The notes under the pieces are model-generated. The model was given only the letters and a program-made list of their open reading frames with translations. It was not told where the DNA came from and did not search any database. The position numbers and the translations under genes are program-made. Source: Morella rubra (taxonomy: Eukaryota; Streptophyta; Magnoliopsida; Fagales; Myricaceae). From it: a stretch of 64,000 nucleotides of DNA. Location: positions 26,718,795 through 26,782,794 of the forward strand of contig CM025856.1 of NCBI GenBank assembly GCA_003952965.2, read 5' to 3'. Below are positions 1 through 11,852 of the stretch, in pieces (position 1 is the stretch's first letter; every line of letters begins with the position of its first letter).

Positions 1-201
1 TTCAACTCAGCATTCTTTTCAAGCACTAAGTTTTCCCTGATTATTATCTGCTCACTAATTTGCTGAATGGTGTTCATAACAGTGCTTATCTTTTTCCTAG
101 TTTTTGTCCTCAAAAGAGGACGTCAACTCGAATTATTTAATTTACTTGTATGTTTATCATGATTTAATATTGTGCTTTGTCTAACTTATGCTGATTAACA
201 G

Positions 202-2920
202 TTGGGGAGGAGAAGATGAAGAATGAGTCTGTAAAGAAAAAGCAAGCGAAGTTTCGCCAGGCAAAAGCGTATGTCATTTCTTTGCTTGCAGAATTCACCA
301 AGGCTTTCCAGTCCAAGCAGGTAAGCTAGGCATAGCGATTCGTGAAAATAATTTGTAACCTACTGAATGTATGTCAATACTTGAATTAGGTTAATCCAAT
401 GTTCTGGGGGAGGTATCAAGGTTTATTCGTTTCCTTTACAGCTAAAGTTTAGATGATCTTCCATACACCATTTTCAGGTAAATTTGGAAGCTAGAGTGTG
501 GTTCAGCTCCCGTGTTGGAAAAGGTTTAATTGAGGAAGTGAAATCCATTTCAGCTGACTATCTTCTTCTTCGTGGCTCAAGAAGAACAAATAGGTAAGAA
601 ATCTTACCAGTCTTCAAAACCTCTGATTCTCCTCGAGTATGATTAGACATTGATAACTTTCTTTTCCCTTTTGATTGTGTTATATTAGAACTTCACATGA
701 AACCACGAGGTATTGCTTAGAGCATGCCCCGGATAGCTGTACAGTGGTTTCAATTGGAAAATGCGGGAGAGCACAACAATATTCAGATCCGGATTCTCCA
801 CATTCTGAAGGTAGGCTTTTCAAGGAAACAATATGTATTGTGAAATATGAACTTGGTTTCTAAATTCTAATACGTGAATTTTCTCAACAGAAGGTCAATC
901 AAGCTCAAAGTGTTCAATTGGGAGCAGTGATATTGACAGGGCAGCCTCCCCTGTTCTAAAGCATATTGTCTCGGACGTGAAGAAAGAAGACCCTTCACCA
1001 AAAACTATGCTAGATGAAATTGAAGGAGATTCACAAAGCACGGAAGATGATACTTTTAGTTCTGGAGACACGAGTATCATTGAGTACCCGCCTATGGCTT
1101 CCCACGTTAAAAGCAAATCCAAGGCAAGGAAGCAGACGTCTCCATGCAGAATTATTGCTTCGTTCTTTGGTTCTCCACTAAGGAAAAGAAAAGTCAGTTT
1201 ATCCAATAAAGAAAGTCAGCAGCCTATGTTAAAGTGCTTCAGCTATGAGGAAATATCCAATGCTACTTTCAACTTCCACCCAGGTAAATTGCGGAGAAGC
1301 TTTCTTTATCTGATACTGAAAAGGCCTTAAAAGCATCGAACGATGTTATTTTCATTTGAAGTTCCTGAAATGGTTACCAATGCTTTCGAGGGAGTTCAGC
1401 AGCACTCTGTCATAGCAATTCATCCATGAAATTTAAAATTTTGATTTTGGAACTCATCCATTTCTGTCGCTACAAATGTCAGAAAACATTGTTGGTAGGG
1501 GCGGATACTCAGAAGTATACAGAGGGGATCTTCCTGGTGGACAGACCATAGCGGTGAAGAGATTGGCTAAGGACAACAAAGATGCTAACAAGGAGAAAGA
1601 GTTCCTCATGGAATTGGGTATAATTGGACACGTCTCCCATCCTAATACCGCTAAATTAGTAGGCTGCTGCTTTGAAAATGGACTCTACCTAGTTTTCAAG
1701 TTCTCCCAAAATGGCAATTTGGCGTCTGCCTTGCATGGTGAGGATAGTAAGACTTCAACTTCTGTCAATTTCAGTAGTATAAAAATACATTGTTTTATTT
1801 GAGATTACGAATGTCAAACATCGCGTTGCAGACAACGCGAATAGATTTAGACATCATACAGCGTATAGCTTCAGAAAAATCAGATCGATGTTAACTTGAA
1901 GAAGAAGGCTCGTTATGCTAGTGATAACTTTCTTCACTATTTCGGACGATTTTAACTGTGTGAACAATATCGACAGGTAAAACGTGCAGGTCACTTGAGT
2001 GGCTAATCAGATACAAGATTGTCATTGGCGTCGCAAGGGGACTGCATTATCTCCATAAATGTTGTAAGCATAGAATTATACATCGTGACATAAAGGCCTC
2101 AAACGTCCTTCTTGGGCCAGATTATGAACCACAGGTGAAGAAACAAACCTCTTCTTGCAACCTTTTGGAATGATATCTTTTGGACAGCTTTAGTTCAATA
2201 GTGATTTTTTTTTTCTCATCTGCAGATTACTGACTTTGGGCTGGCGAAGTGGCTACCTAACAAATGGACTCACCACGCAGTTATTCCAATTGAGGGGACA
2301 TTTGGATATCTAGCACCCGAGTATTTCATGCACGGAATCGTGGATGAAAAGACCGATGTTTTTGCATTTGGGGTCCTTCTTTTGGAGATAATAACAGGCA
2401 GGAGGCCCGTGGATTCATCAGAGAAAAACCTTCTCCTATGGGTATTAATAAACCTTCCATCTATTTCCGGAAACAAACTTTTTGGAAAAGTGATGTGCTA
2501 AAATGATGTTCATATGCAGGCCAAGCCCCTTATGGAATCTGGAAACCTTGCCCAACTAGCTGATCCGAAATTGGAAGGCAGATATGATTTGGAACAGTTG
2601 CACAGAGTGGTGCTAACGGCTTCTTACTGCGTGAGGCAGTCCCCTGTATGGCGTCCATCAATGAGCGAGGTTCATAAGTTGTATCTTGTTTTAGATGCTT
2701 TTAGGTCCATTAGTGCAAAAGAAAACAAGAAACACTTCTAACCCGATTGATCAAGCTTTTTTTAATCCCTTAGGTAGTGGAGCTACTGACCAAAGGCGAA
2801 GACTCCGAGGTAGCTAAGAGTTGGAGGATTCCCAAGTTCACATCTGATGAGCTGGACGATTATTCCAGGGTATTTGGATATGAGGTTCCCACAACGATTT
2901 CACTGGAGGATTATTTGTGA
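202..2920 (+). CDS. USP-domain receptor-like cytoplasmic Ser/Thr kinase (RLCK-VI), 5' end missing
   Basis: Partial spliced gene entering from the left edge. Exons read as 202-320, 478-593, 689-810, 891-1283, 1483-1737, 1977-2134, 2226-2441, 2520-2669 and 2774-2920 (TGA 2918-2920), with GT-AG borders and a continuous frame. The first three exons resemble the end of a universal stress protein-like domain ([14 protein letters not shown], then the [16 protein letters not shown] strand). A Ser/Lys-rich linker follows, then a kinase domain: Gly loop [11 protein letters not shown], lysine in AVKRL, catalytic loop [11 protein letters not shown] in TDFGLAKWL and [10 protein letters not shown]. The C-terminal tail ([16 protein letters not shown]) matches At2g18890/At5g57670-like RLCK-VI (RBK) proteins, soluble kinases some of which bind ROP GTPases. 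No membrane segment is visible. All key catalytic residues are present. The upstream USP exons lie outside the window, so the start is unknown. Family assignment is firm; the exact orthologue is not. Confidence 0.88.
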
Positions 2921-3775
2921 GCATGTACTTCCATTTTCATTCCCCCTTTCCGCTGTCTCATGAGTTTTTGAGTTTCTTGTGACAGGAGCATAGTAGTCGA
3001 TGAGTAGGAGAACACAAATTGGCTTTCTTTTTGTAACTTACCTTACTTCTTCTAAAGTCCTGTATTAATTCCAGGTCCTAGCTAGCTTTAAAGGTTATGC
3101 AGTGGAAAAGCAGCCATTTAAGGCATTTTAGAATTAGAGTTCTTTCACACACAAATCAAATCTCTGCTGTTCGAGGGTATTGTAAGAACAACTTCACAAG
3201 TAAAGTACGAAGCTTTTACAAGGCAAATAAACTATGAGGTCCGGATTCAGAAAAGAAAAAATTTCTGCTGCTCAAACACAGGATTGAGAGTTCCTTCCAC
3301 GCTTTACCGCTGCCACAGCGATCTAGAGGCGCAAAATAATGGATCAAATTCAAAAGGAAGACAAGGGAAACTAACTCAAATCTATAAACTTCAACCCAGA
3401 CTTTGCTGGTCTCGTCTGAACTCACTCCAAAAACCGTCTGCCCAAAAGAATTGTACCCCACCAGGGGAAAGATGGTGCTCGGACGAATCAATTTTATGTC
3501 GTTGCTGCTTTCTGAGAAGTGGAGAGTCACTATAGTAAACAACAAAAGCTTTTCGTCTTAGCGACCTATTTAAGAATGAATATAGAATTGGTTTATAATT
3601 TCTGTGTGATGGCTGCTTTATTAGTTTGGATTTTGGGTCGATTTGTCTTGAGCGAATTCGTCACAGCAAAGTAGGTTAGTTTAAAGAGATACACGTCAAA
3701 ATATAAAATTTTCAATTTGAGAGTGGCGGTTGTAAATTGACGGTTTCAACTATTCACCCAACGGTGCCAGAAAAT

Positions 3776-3951
3776 GTTAGATAAGAACTATAAATGGACC
3801 TCTAGTGGCACTATAAAATCGAGCAATTTTAATGCCATCTATGAACAGCACCATTTATGATTCTTATCCATAAAAGGTTAGATAAGAACCATAAATGGAC
3901 CTCTAGTGGCACTATAAAATCGAGCGATTTTAATGCCATCTATGAACAGCA
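3776..3951. repeat. Direct duplication of a 75-bp MITE-like hairpin unit
   Basis: Two nearly identical 75-bp copies lie at 3776-3850 and 3877-3951. Right after the first copy, 3851-3868 is an inverted match to the start of the unit (3779-3796: GATAAGAACTATAAATGG against CCATTTATGATTCTTATC), giving a hairpin of about 90 nt. The second copy lacks a good matching arm. This looks like a small foldback element with a tandem partial copy. The superfamily cannot be told. Confidence 0.6.
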
Positions 3952-4259
3952 ATCCACATCCCATTTGCGGCACCCTATTTTATTGGAGAAAGTTAATCGC
4001 AGGCGCTGCAAAATTCATTGAAATATAGTTAATGGACTTAAGCCCAAATTTTATACTATTTTTTTTTAAAAAAAAAAAACCTTCAATTGTATCAATATCT
4101 ACCCTATAATGTCGAAAAAAACTACAACCTGCTAAACTTCCAATTTGTTTCGATCAAAGGGATATAGCGAAGCCTCTATGATTAGAACATGGGAATATCC
4201 GATAACCCGAAACAGATGTTTCGATAGCCATAAAGCTCAGTCGGGCCGTTGACTGTTCA

Positions 4260-4520
4260 CACATCAGAGCGGGCTGGCCATATTGGTTAACTTTTTGTGA
4301 GCGATTGGTGGGATGGACCACTTTGGACAGTGACGGGTGACTGGTCGAGCCCACGAGATTGATGGCATGGGCCGTGGCACACGTGAAGGGGGGATGACGT
4401 CGGGCCCACCATTCATAGTCCCCTGTGGAGCCCAGTTGGATAGGGACTCCACGTGCTGACGTGCATTCCCAAGCCGACACTTTCGTTTTCTCTCTCTCAC
4501 ATATACAAAACCTCAGTGGT
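4260..4520. promoter_or_regulatory. Promoter-like cluster of ACGT motifs without an assigned gene
   Basis: This stretch is GC-richer than its surroundings. It carries a CACGTG-type motif near 4380 (GCACACGTGAAG), TGACGTCGGGCCCACC near 4396 (bZIP-like TGACGTC plus a site II-like GGCCCAC) and CCACGTGCTGACGTGC near 4450, followed by a CT-rich run ending near 4500. The combination is typical of plant promoters. The nearest recognised gene (COL, minus strand) starts about 3 kb away and reads toward this site, so it cannot be its promoter. Confidence 0.3.
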
Positions 4521-6158
4521 TGCTTGGATAATCAACTACTGCAGATCGATCCCCTTTTTTCTCCACTTGTGCTTAATGCGTGTGGTCTCGGAATTGTTGA
4601 CCGCACGCACTAAACTCTGGTTTCACTTTCTTTCAACATCCAAATCTTTGTAAATGAATTATTACAAAATCTATTCAATATCTAAAGCTAATTTCCTTCA
4701 ACTTTCGGAAACTAACGAACGCCTTCACAAAATCTGATACAAAGATTGTGGTGCAACAATTTTTTTCTGGGAAGAAAGAAAGATCATCTTATGGTAATGT
4801 AAACTTTTTATTGACCGAATAATATTTGTTGTCGTACATGCTTTTGCTGACTTTGAGTATCAAAAATCATCCTAAAAGATAAGGGATGTTTGGAAAAATG
4901 TTTTCACTTTTGGCTTGACGTCTAATATAATTTTTAGATTTTTACTTTAATTTTTGTTCGGAATAGTAAGTATCAAGTTATTATGTTTATGTTCGTATTA
5001 TTCAATTATTAATCTTCAGAATCACTTGAGGCTTGACTACCAATCTCTTTCAAAATTGATACAAGACTAATTCTAATATTCTCTCTCTCACACATCAGGT
5101 TCTAAGTTAAGTGAAGACAACACATTTCTCTCACGGACTGTTGTATTTAAAACTTGTTAGGTAAATATAAGCTTTAATATCAGTGATGGTTGGTCTTAAA
5201 CCTTTTCAATCTTAAAAATTAGCTCACACTTATAAACTAACTATCAATCACTTTTATAACCGATGTGAACTAATCCCGACAATACGGAAATTGATTACCT
5301 TCCGATTTAAAACGATCAAATGGTAAAACCTCCGTAATCTTATGTCAAGCCCCATGCCATTGATTTATTTGGTGCATGAATGGGATCACTGCAGGAAGCC
5401 CCACTAAACCTTTTTTTTTTCAAAAAAGTAGACCCGGTAGTACTTTCTCTCTTTAGAAACCCTGACAGAAAGGCCGGTGCTGGTCAATGCTCGACGGTCC
5501 GACGGATGGATACAGCTCCTTCTTCGAAAGCCAAGCTTTTTTATTTCATTTATTTATTAGCACTTTCTTATATCAGCTTTTCCTGAGAAAGCAAAGCTGC
5601 CGTGAGCGTGAACACGGTTCCAGTCAGAGACCATTCCAGAAGAATGGGAAAACTTTTCGTGAATCGTGATCCCCGTCCTAATCATGCTTACCTACTGTTT
5701 TCATTGTCTTTTTCTAAATCCTTCAAACCAAACAGCCGCTAAATAAATTATTAATCATATTAGCTAACGGAATTTCGCCGTTTTAACTAAAGTTGAACAA
5801 CATGGAAAAAGAATTGCTGCGAGCCAATAGGAATTCAGAAAGAGATCCGTGAAAGAAGGGAGAAAGAGAAAAAGTTTCGGAGACAGACAGCAAAGAGTTA
5901 AAAGAAAACCCAAAGAGAAAAAGTAAATGGGCTTTTTCAAATAAAAAAAAAACCGAAAAAAGACGGAAGGAAAATTTAGGTGCATGAGCTCGGCTCCGGT
6001 CGCCTGCAAGTCAACGGCTAAAACTCCTCCCCTTAGGACAAATAATTTACACCAAATCATTAATCTAACCCTGAGAGCACCCGCACAATTATTCTAGGGC
6101 GCAAATTAAGAATCATAATCTCGTAGCACAGGATCGCTAAACAAACATCTTGCGGAGA

Positions 6159-7397
6159 TCAGAAGGTGGGAACCACGCCGTACTGGGCATGATCTGATAT
6201 GAAAGCCGCAGCGGACTCCGAGTTATACAGGCGATCCACTTCGGACTCAATCTCGGTGCGTTTCGCGAACCGGCCTTTGATTCTCGGCCGGGTTTCCGCG
6301 TAGGCTTTTCTGGAAGCATAGCGAATGGTCTTCTCGAACTTCCGGTTCTTCCTCTTCTCCCTGTACCTCAAAACCCTAGCTTCACGATCGGTTCCAGACA
6401 ACTGAGTCGCCGCTTGGTTTGTAGTGGCCGAGGCCTGTACGTTCGGGTCGACACTCATGTTTCGGCCGAAAGGATAGGATATGTCAGACATGGAGTTACC
6501 GTCCGGAACGACTCCGACATCGGAAGACGAAACCTGATTAATCACAGAAAAACAGTTTAGACAATATGAAAGTTGTTCCCGGAAAGGAGTATCACTTTTG
6601 TCGAAACTCAAGGGCTTCTAAAAGCAGTATAAAGAATTAGTGATTACGCTTTGGCTAAGAGACTGAGTAGGATAGCTGAATGCAGAGAGCTTGGATCTGC
6701 AAAAATCGATATCAAAGCACCTCTCTGTGGAGTGGTTGATGATTGGAGCGGAGACGGGCTTAGTTTGAACCGGTACAACGCCATCCGTGCCCGCACTGTA
6801 AAATGGATTCGGGCAATCGAGATCAAGAAACGGGTCCATTTCGGAGAAAATCATGTCGCCAGGTTTCACATCCAGAGCCTCCACAACCTTGGAGCCAAAG
6901 TTCGGGTTCGGGATAAGCCACGAGACCGCTTCGGACTCGTCGTGATGGTTGGCGTTGGTCTCGGAGTTCGTATTGTTCTTATCGCTGGCGTGGAGGTTGT
7001 GGTCCGCAGGGACTTCAAGGAAATTACTGAGCACCGAGGATTTGATTATGGACTCGGCGGAGTCGTAGAAGGGCTCGACGGGGACGCGCTCGTGGCGGCT
7101 TGCCAGCGGGTTAGCCGAGTGGATGTCAGCGTCGCACGTGAAGCAGAGCGCTGCGGCGTCAGCCTTGCACGTGACGGCCGCAGGCGCCTGCTCGCAGACC
7201 TCGCACATCCATACGCGCTCGTGCCGCGATGCCAGCTTGTTAGCGCAGTGGATTTTGGCGTCGCAGGTCAGGCACAAAAATGCGGAGTCGGCTCGACAGA
7301 AGGCGGCTGCCGCAGCAAATTTGCACGAGTCGCACGGCTTACCCGCCACGCCCCATCCTCCTCCGAGTCCCTTCAAGCTCTCCGCTTCAATCCCCAT
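6159..7397 (-). CDS. COL5: CONSTANS-like B-box/CCT transcription factor, COL5-like
   Basis: Two exons: 6648-7397 (ATG at 7395-7397) and 6159-6533 (stop at 6159), joined by a 114-bp GT-AG intron; 374 aa. Residues 22-60 and 65-103 form two tandem B-box zinc fingers (C-x2-C pairs starting PCDSCK and MCEVCEQAP). Residues about 301-343 form the CCT domain ([20 protein letters not shown] onward). CCT domains of this family bind CCAAT/NF-Y and TGTG elements in the nucleus and take part in photoperiod and light signalling. The mid-region [13 protein letters not shown] and the C-terminal YGVVPTF are hallmarks of the COL3/4/5 group, and the N-terminal MG.E.ESLKG..GGW pattern fits COL5. Length agrees with the family (about 350-375). 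The intron falls just after the [13 protein letters not shown] block. The large antisense open frame over exon 1 is a shadow of GC-rich codons. Nothing is broken. Confidence 0.93.
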
Positions 7398-7610
7398 CTC
7401 TAGAAAAACAAAACGGTTTCGAAAATAGCAGTTTTACAAGATTCGCGATTTTGCTCGCTGGTTTCTTCTTCTCTAGCAAAGACTGGGGCGTGTAGGACTG
7501 AGAGGATTCGCGAAGGACTTGGGGAGATTTAGACCTTGATTTTTCAGCTAAGATCCTCCTGTATCTATCTAGTCAGAGCATGGAAATCTGGAGAATGACG
7601 AATAGGAGGA

Positions 7611-7890
7611 AGACACGTGGGAGACTCTTGGCCACACTTAAATGATTCGGGAGAAAAATAATGGTTGGGAGTTGTAGTTGTCAAGTGTCTGTGCCGACGT
7701 GGGACCCAAATGCTAGTAGTTTTTTTTTTTTTCTAAGTCCAAACGGCTAGCAGATTAAACTCCTCTTTTTTTCAGTCTTTTGGAGCTAAAAAAGGACCCA
7801 AAGAAACTCCTTTCATCGGACAGAGAAGGAGCGACGCGCTCAAGTTGGCAACCTGCCATGTGAGTTGGGCCCGGATGGTTACACGTGTTT
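7611..7890 (-). promoter_or_regulatory. Upstream region of the COL5-like gene with three ACGTG motifs
   Basis: Upstream of the COL start lie CACGTGG (7614-7620), GACGTGGG (7696-7703) and ACACGTGT (7881-7888). These are G-box/ABRE-type cores bound by bZIP, bHLH/PIF and ABF factors, in keeping with light or ABA control of COL genes. No clear TATA box was found. Function is inferred from motifs only. Confidence 0.4.
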
Positions 7891-8516
7891 TTTAATTTCT
7901 CTTCTTTATTTTTTGCGTTTTTTTTCCAGGAGGTACAAGTGTGCGTGAACTTAGGGGCACTTGGATCACAGAGAAAAAAAAAAAGAACTTGGGGGCACTT
8001 GTATGTCGTGTTTCTGGGTGTGGAATTAAGAAAATATCTTTCAGCATCTGGAATACCTGCTCCAATTACTTTCTTTTATCTCAAAGCCTCTTACTCGCCA
8101 TTTGTCTTTTTGGCTGTGCTTTTTGGTTATTGTCAAAGAGTTTAGAAGGCACTAATAATACTGAGCTTTTCTTATTCGGTTGGTGGCAAGTTCTGAACTT
8201 GTTCCAACATGAAGACGAGCAAAAGTAATTTGGCTTTTGGCCGAGTTTTCCTGACATCTCTTGTGGTTGCTTACTAAACTGACCAAACGTCCCACAAACA
8301 AACAGAGGAAAAGGAGTTTAGAAGGCCAAATTTCAGACATGGTCTAACTAAAGAGTCGTCTGGATCTCAGGGCGATGAACTTGGACTGCCAAAGCTTTGG
8401 TATCCATCGTGGCCATGACGAAAGTACAGTAGTGTGAAAAGGAGCAAGATAAAAGTAGGTTCCATAAGGCGAACATCCTTGTTCATTGCGTTACCACCGT
8501 CTACCCCCGAGACACG

Positions 8517-8774
8517 TCATATCAAGCCTCCCTTAATGATTGGGTCAAGGACTGGACTTCCATTGAGGTAGTAGAATGTGTGGTGTTTGGGAGGCCCTAC
8601 CACGCTGCTTAATATCTGGTAATCAAGAGGAGAGTACTTTTCGCTGCGCAGGAGGGTAGATTCAATGGGTGTTCCATCTGGTTTCGCAACAGACGCTTGT
8701 TCGATAAATATAAGAAAGCAAGCAGGATGATACATATGGATACCACAATACACCGCTCCCTCTGCAAGTTGCAA
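8517..8774 (-). other. Unrecognised 85-codon open frame, possible gene fragment
   Basis: A minus-strand frame of 85 codons. Its second half (KPDGTPIESTLLRSEKYSPL, then YYLNGSPVLDPIIKGG) has the composition of a real protein rather than AT-rich noise. I do not recognise the family. No convincing neighbouring exons, signal peptide or domain were seen. It could be a stray exon or pseudogene fragment, or chance. Confidence 0.2.
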
Positions 8775-10937
8775 GGACCCTTGAGCAAGATTACGAGGTA
8801 CTCTTCGGAGATTGGAAAATCAGAAGACAAGTACGGCAGCAACACCAAAAGATTGGTATATATGGTTGACAGCCACAATTGAAAAGGAAAATCCAAATCA
8901 ATCAGCAACGATGAAAGGATACAAAGAAGACATATACGTACCAGCTGTTCGGGACCATTTTTCCTTTCCCTTCAGAGCAGGAAAAACCTTTTTGGTCAGC
9001 TTAGAAAAAAAAAAAAAAACACATATATTTCGAACCCCTCGTGTGCCGGCATGTTTGCCACCTAAAATTTTGATCAAAATTCTCCGAGTATAATTAACTC
9101 AAGAGAATTGGACCCCTAGCAATATCTAGGTATTGCAGGAACCTTGATCCGTCTTCCAGTAATATGAACTTAAATTGTGTTTGTTTGTATTTTTAAGAAA
9201 TATTTGTTTTGATGTTTTTGAAAATAGTGGGGTATAGAAAAAATATTTAGAAAGAGAAGTTTTTTTAAATTTACTATCAAGGAATTTGTGAGAGAAAAAG
9301 AAATATGTTTGGAAAGAAAATTTTAGTGATAATATAAAAAGAAATTAATTTTTGTGTTGCTTTTTATAAAATTGAGTGAAAAAATTTATTGAAGATTAAA
9401 ATATTTTTTAATTAAAAAACATATTTAAATAGGAAAATATTTTTAAAAAAAAAAATGCTGTGAAAAGATTAACCAAATATAGCCAAAATTCGGAATATCT
9501 GCGAGTAACACGAGAAATTACATCCCACTTGCCGAATGAGACACGCCTGATACGACGGGTACGATTACGAAGGGTTAAGGGAAGAATCAGGTGAGTTGTA
9601 TACGTCATGGCGTGCGTGAGCTGTGAAGTATAATTTCGAGTAAAAAAAAGAAAAAAAAAAAAGAGCTGTGGAGTATAATCAAATTTTTAATTGGGCAAGA
9701 TTGCCCTTGTGGTCATAAATGAGAGATATGATTATATGAGCACAGAAATCAATAAAGCGTCGCTATCAGCGTGCCAGATGTGGCAGACAGTGCAACAGTG
9801 GGGCTGGGTCGGCAAACCGTGTTTCGTTTATTGATTAATTTGATTTGCATCATTTTCCTCTTCCTTTTCTCAGGGATAGTTTCGGTAATTTGCACGTCAT
9901 TGTTCTCGTACCAGTGATACCACCAAAGGAAATAGGCACTAGGCAGAACACTAACAGTAATTATTGTGATTGAACCTCGAAAAGAAAGACGAAATCACAC
10001 GAAAATATGTCTGGGAAGTCAATAATAATTCCAGAAATTGCCTGGAAAAATCGTTTTGGATATCTAAAATTATCCACTTTCCGCCAAGACGTTATTCCAA
10101 GAATGGGTGCTTGTGAAAACGACTAATTAAAACGACTTGAAAGCAAAGGTGTTTTATCTGGCAATAATTTTAAGAAGCTTCTGGACTTAATCCTCTTTGT
10201 TAATATCTGATGAGTCATTTTTAACCGGGTATTACAAAAATCTATGGACCTAATAGCTCACCGGAGCTAGACTTAAAGTTCAACATTTGGGATAAATTGA
10301 AAGGTCCAAAATCTCCTTCCTTTTTCTTACAAATAAAATAACACGCTAGAACTCAGAGTCTTTTCCGTAGGAAAATTTTTCCGATGTCATTGTAAATCAT
10401 CATTTTCTAATATCTTTTCTTTTTTGGTTTTTGTTATCAGTGAGAAAGTTTGAGAGAGAATTGTGCGTACTTTTTCCTTCTTTGTCTTTCTTTACTTATA
10501 CCTTATTTTCATCGTCTGGACTGTAAGCTTCCTAAGCTTTGGGCCATCCCCATTTTATTTGATGTCGGTTTCTTTTTTATCTCGTGTCTTCTGATTTTTA
10601 TTAATTGAGTAAGACCTACTTTTTCTTTCTTTCTCTTCTATTGGTCTTCATTAAGACGGTTCCTGTTCATCCATTTAATGACTAGATTTTATTATTTATA
10701 GCATCAGTTGTGTCAGAGAATTAGATGATTAACCTTCTTTAAGCTTTTATTTTTTATGTTTGATTTGATCCCTATTTAAGAGAGCTATCAGTCTCTTCCA
10801 CAAGACTAAACTCTTAGTCAGAGCTTTGTATGTCTTCTGATGGACTTAGTCCTTTTATCATGGGACCTCAATATGCTTTCTTGGGGCCAAAAAATCTGTT
10901 CCCATCAATATTATATGTTCTATTTAGAGTAATCTTA

Positions 10938-11134
10938 GGGTGCATTTGAAGTGTAAAATTTTACACTTCCTAAAATTTTAACACAATAAAAAATTACAAT
11001 ATAATCTCTCTCTCCCATCACATCATTACTTTTCACTATAATAAATATTAAAAATCATCTCTCTCTTCACTTTTCACCAAATCCAATACTCTAAAATTTT
11101 AACCTTCCCAAAATTTTAACAATCAAACACACCC
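10938..11134. mobile_element. Tourist-like MITE (PIF/Harbinger type)
   Basis: About 197 bp with terminal inverted repeats GGGTGCATTTGA at the left and TCAAACACACCC at the right, flanked by TTA on both sides (10935-10937 and 11135-11137). A 3-bp TTA duplication and GGGTG termini fit PIF/Harbinger-derived MITEs. The inside is AT-rich and non-coding. A diverged relative in opposite orientation appears in an ARL1 intron (about 26640-26720). Confidence 0.6.
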
Positions 11135-11413
11135 TTAGTGATTGTTCCAATAATAAACCGATGCATACTGGGTTGATTTGGTTCATTACCATGACCTTTA
11201 ACATGATTAAAAATTCATGTTATATAATTGGGTATAAGGCTGAATATGTTGCATGAATAAAAAAATTGACACATTGAAAGTAAGTCAGCGTTCAAAAATG
11301 CACCTACTTGTGGAAAATACTTCGAAAGAGGTTTTATCTAAATAGCCAGGCTTCGTATATCAAATACGGAGCTCTACTTGCTCCGACATTTGAAAAAAAG
11401 GAAAAAAATTATT

Positions 11414-11852
11414 GGGAAATTTACAAATACTACACTAAGTTTTAACGACTTTTTAAAAAACTCACTGAGTTTTAAAAAATTTCAAAACGCTTACTAGGTT
11501 TATCATTTTGGTATAAAAACTCACTGAACCCAACGCCGTTAGACCGGTTTAACGGAAAATTCATCCCGTCCAATCATACTGTGACACGTGTCCCCGATCC
11601 TTTCAATTTTTTTTTAAATTAATTATGTTTTTTATTAATTTTAGATTTAGTTTTAAATTTTTTATTTATTTAAGGACACGTGTCACAGTATGATTGGACG
11701 GATGAATTTTCCGTTAAACCGGTCTAACGGCGTTGGGTTCAGTAAGTTTTTATACCAAAATGATAAACCTAGTGAGCGTTTTGAAATTTTTTAAAACTCA
11801 GTGAGTTTTTTAAAAAGTCGTTAAAACCTAGTGTGGTATTTGTAAATTTCCC
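11414..11852. mobile_element. Foldback MULE-type MITE with 9-bp target duplication
   Basis: 439 bp made almost entirely of two inverted arms of about 165-185 bp (GGGAAATTTACAAATAC... at the left, its complement ending GTAAATTTCCC at the right), separated by a short AT-rich loop. The 9-bp direct repeat AAAATTATT abuts both ends (11405-11413 and 11853-11861). A 9-bp duplication with long terminal inverted repeats is diagnostic of Mutator-like elements. There is no coding capacity, so it is non-autonomous. Confidence 0.85.

Larger units (their letters stand above)
2921..6158. other. Intergenic region
   Basis: AT-rich spacer between the RLCK gene and the COL gene, containing the RLCK 3' UTR at its left end. 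It holds a duplicated hairpin repeat (3776-3951) and a GC-richer promoter-like stretch (4260-4520), listed separately. Open frames at 3216-3545 (both strands) and 5380-6060 have no recognisable domain, so no gene is called. Confidence 0.6.

Noticed and set aside
3216..3545. Long overlapping open frames on both strands
   Set aside because: No recognisable domain, no partner exons; likely the 3' UTR or spacer after the RLCK gene.
6651..7403. 250-codon plus-strand open frame
   Set aside because: It is antisense to COL5 exon 1, which has clear B-box motifs. The open frame follows from GC-rich codon positions and has no domain.
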